A DNA stretch of 44,679 nucleotides. It comes from Micromonospora foliorum (GTDB lineage Bacteria > Actinomycetota > Actinomycetes > Mycobacteriales > Micromonosporaceae). Shown here one piece after another: positions 44,352 through 44,679 of this stretch (its first letter is position 1; each line of letters begins with the position of its first letter). The notes under the pieces were generated by a model. It was given only the letters and a program-made list of their open reading frames with translations. It searched no databases and was not told the origin of the DNA. Location of the stretch: positions 1 to 44,679 of the forward strand of contig NZ_JAKKFF010000583.1 of assembly GCF_022229015.1 (NCBI RefSeq), in the 5' to 3' direction. A program made the translations under genes and the position numbers.

Positions 44352-44471
44352 ATGGCACTTCTGGACCTCCAGGGCCTGGAGATGGCTCCGGCCGACCGCA
44401 CCGGTGGCGGTAGCCGGGCGAGCCTGCTGCTCTGCGGCGACAGCTCGCTCTCCGTCACGACCTGCAACTGA
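44352..44471 (+). CDS. ramS: SapB-like class III lanthipeptide precursor
   Basis: This 39-residue peptide gene has GGGAGGTGA ahead of its ATG. The leader (MALLDLQGLE...) has the LDLQ-type motif recognised by class III synthetases. The core (about 21-39, SRASLLLCGDSSLSVTTCN) has two Ser-x2-Ser-x3-Cys units (S21/S24/C28 and S31/S34/C38). As I recall the Streptomyces coelicolor RamS sequence, the core differs from SapB only by Val for Ile before TTCN. The product should be an amphipathic surface-active peptide that lowers water tension for aerial growth. Leader and core are joined by a Gly-rich stretch. Confidence 0.95.
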   Translation: MALLDLQGLEMAPADRTGGGSRASLLLCGDSSLSVTTCN

Positions 44472-44487
44472 TCCACGCACACGTGGG

Positions 44488-44519
44488 GCCCTGGGTGGGT
44501 AGACGTGCCCACCCAGGGC
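44488..44519 (+). terminator. Hairpin between precursor and exporter genes
   Basis: GCCCTGGGTGGG pairs perfectly with CCCACCCAGGGC (12 bp, 8-base loop) 16 bases after the precursor stop. It probably attenuates read-through, so the precursor is made in excess over the exporter. Confidence 0.75.
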
Positions 44520-44543
44520 AACCGCGTACCAACGGGAGGACCG

Positions 44544-44679
44544 ATGCCGACGTTCGCCGTGGGGGACAGGCTGCTGCGGCAGACGGTCCTGGCGGGCGGC
44601 GGCTGGACCGCCGGACTCGCGGCGGTCGCGCTGCTCGGCGCGGCCGCCGAACTGTTGCTGCCCGCGGCCCTCGGCCGCG
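44544..44679 (+). CDS. ramA: ABC transporter for the lanthipeptide, 5' part only
   Basis: ATG preceded by GGGAGGACCG opens a frame that runs off the right edge (45 codons seen). It begins MPTFAVGDRLLRQTVLAGGG and continues into a hydrophobic first helix (LAAVALLGAAAELLLPAALG). Position after a SapB-type precursor and the N-terminal sequence fit the RamA/AmfA half-transporter that exports the peptide. The call rests mainly on gene order, since the ATPase domain is outside the window. Confidence 0.72.
   Translation, partial: MPTFAVGDRLLRQTVLAGGGWTAGLAAVALLGAAAELLLPAALGR

Overview
The window is high-GC DNA with strong G/C third-position bias, frequent GTG/TTG starts, short gene overlaps, Tat and LPXTG exports, secreted CAZymes and a SapB-type lanthipeptide. 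This points to a mycelial actinomycete. Micromonosporaceae (Micromonospora-like) is the best guess, inferred from gene content only.

Layout. (1) 356-7538 is an 'anchored-repeat' metal ABC transporter. It has an LPXTG wall protein, a lipoprotein substrate-binding protein with the repeat domain inserted in it, a membrane-tethered repeat protein, an ATPase and a permease, followed by two small secreted repeat proteins behind a Zur-like operator. (2) 8077-12907 is a tight cassette of three PLP enzymes (decarboxylase, cysteine synthase fused to rhodanese, SufS-like desulfurase) plus a methyltransferase. (3) 13029-16802 is a classical ZnuA-type zinc importer with two permeases and an ArsR regulator, preceded by the same Zur-like operator. 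Regions 1-3 together look like one metal-scarcity island, and the PLP cassette between two importers is the best candidate for an undescribed pathway. (4) 17207-29385 is a mixed region with GH18 chitinase, LtrA membrane protein, a three-repeat secreted protein, a PP2C phosphatase / anti-sigma ATPase pair, GH10 xylanase, choice-of-anchor C protein, GNAT acetyltransferase and a Tat-exported PHP hydrolase. (5) 29489-35228 holds a Pls/PosA-type poly(amino acid) synthetase overlapping an M1 aminopeptidase. (6) 35585-38719 has a SigE-family sigma factor with a membrane partner, a sensor-like lipoprotein and a class A beta-lactamase-fold hydrolase. (7) 38887-41594 has a broken lipoprotein, an AA10 LPMO with a CebR-type operator, a tethered unknown and a CMD-family protein. 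(8) 41749-end is a class III lanthipeptide cluster (LanKC, SapB-like precursor, start of the ABC exporter), cut by the window edge.

How the genes work together. The repeat-domain proteins plausibly pass a metal from wall to lipoprotein to permease, alongside the ZnuA system, with both under a Fur/Zur-type repressor that is not encoded here. The three CAZymes attack chitin/cellulose and xylan; each has a gene fragment just past its 3' end. The poly(amino acid) synthetase and the lanthipeptide cluster would produce a cationic polymer and an amphipathic surface peptide. All functions are read from sequence motifs without database searches.
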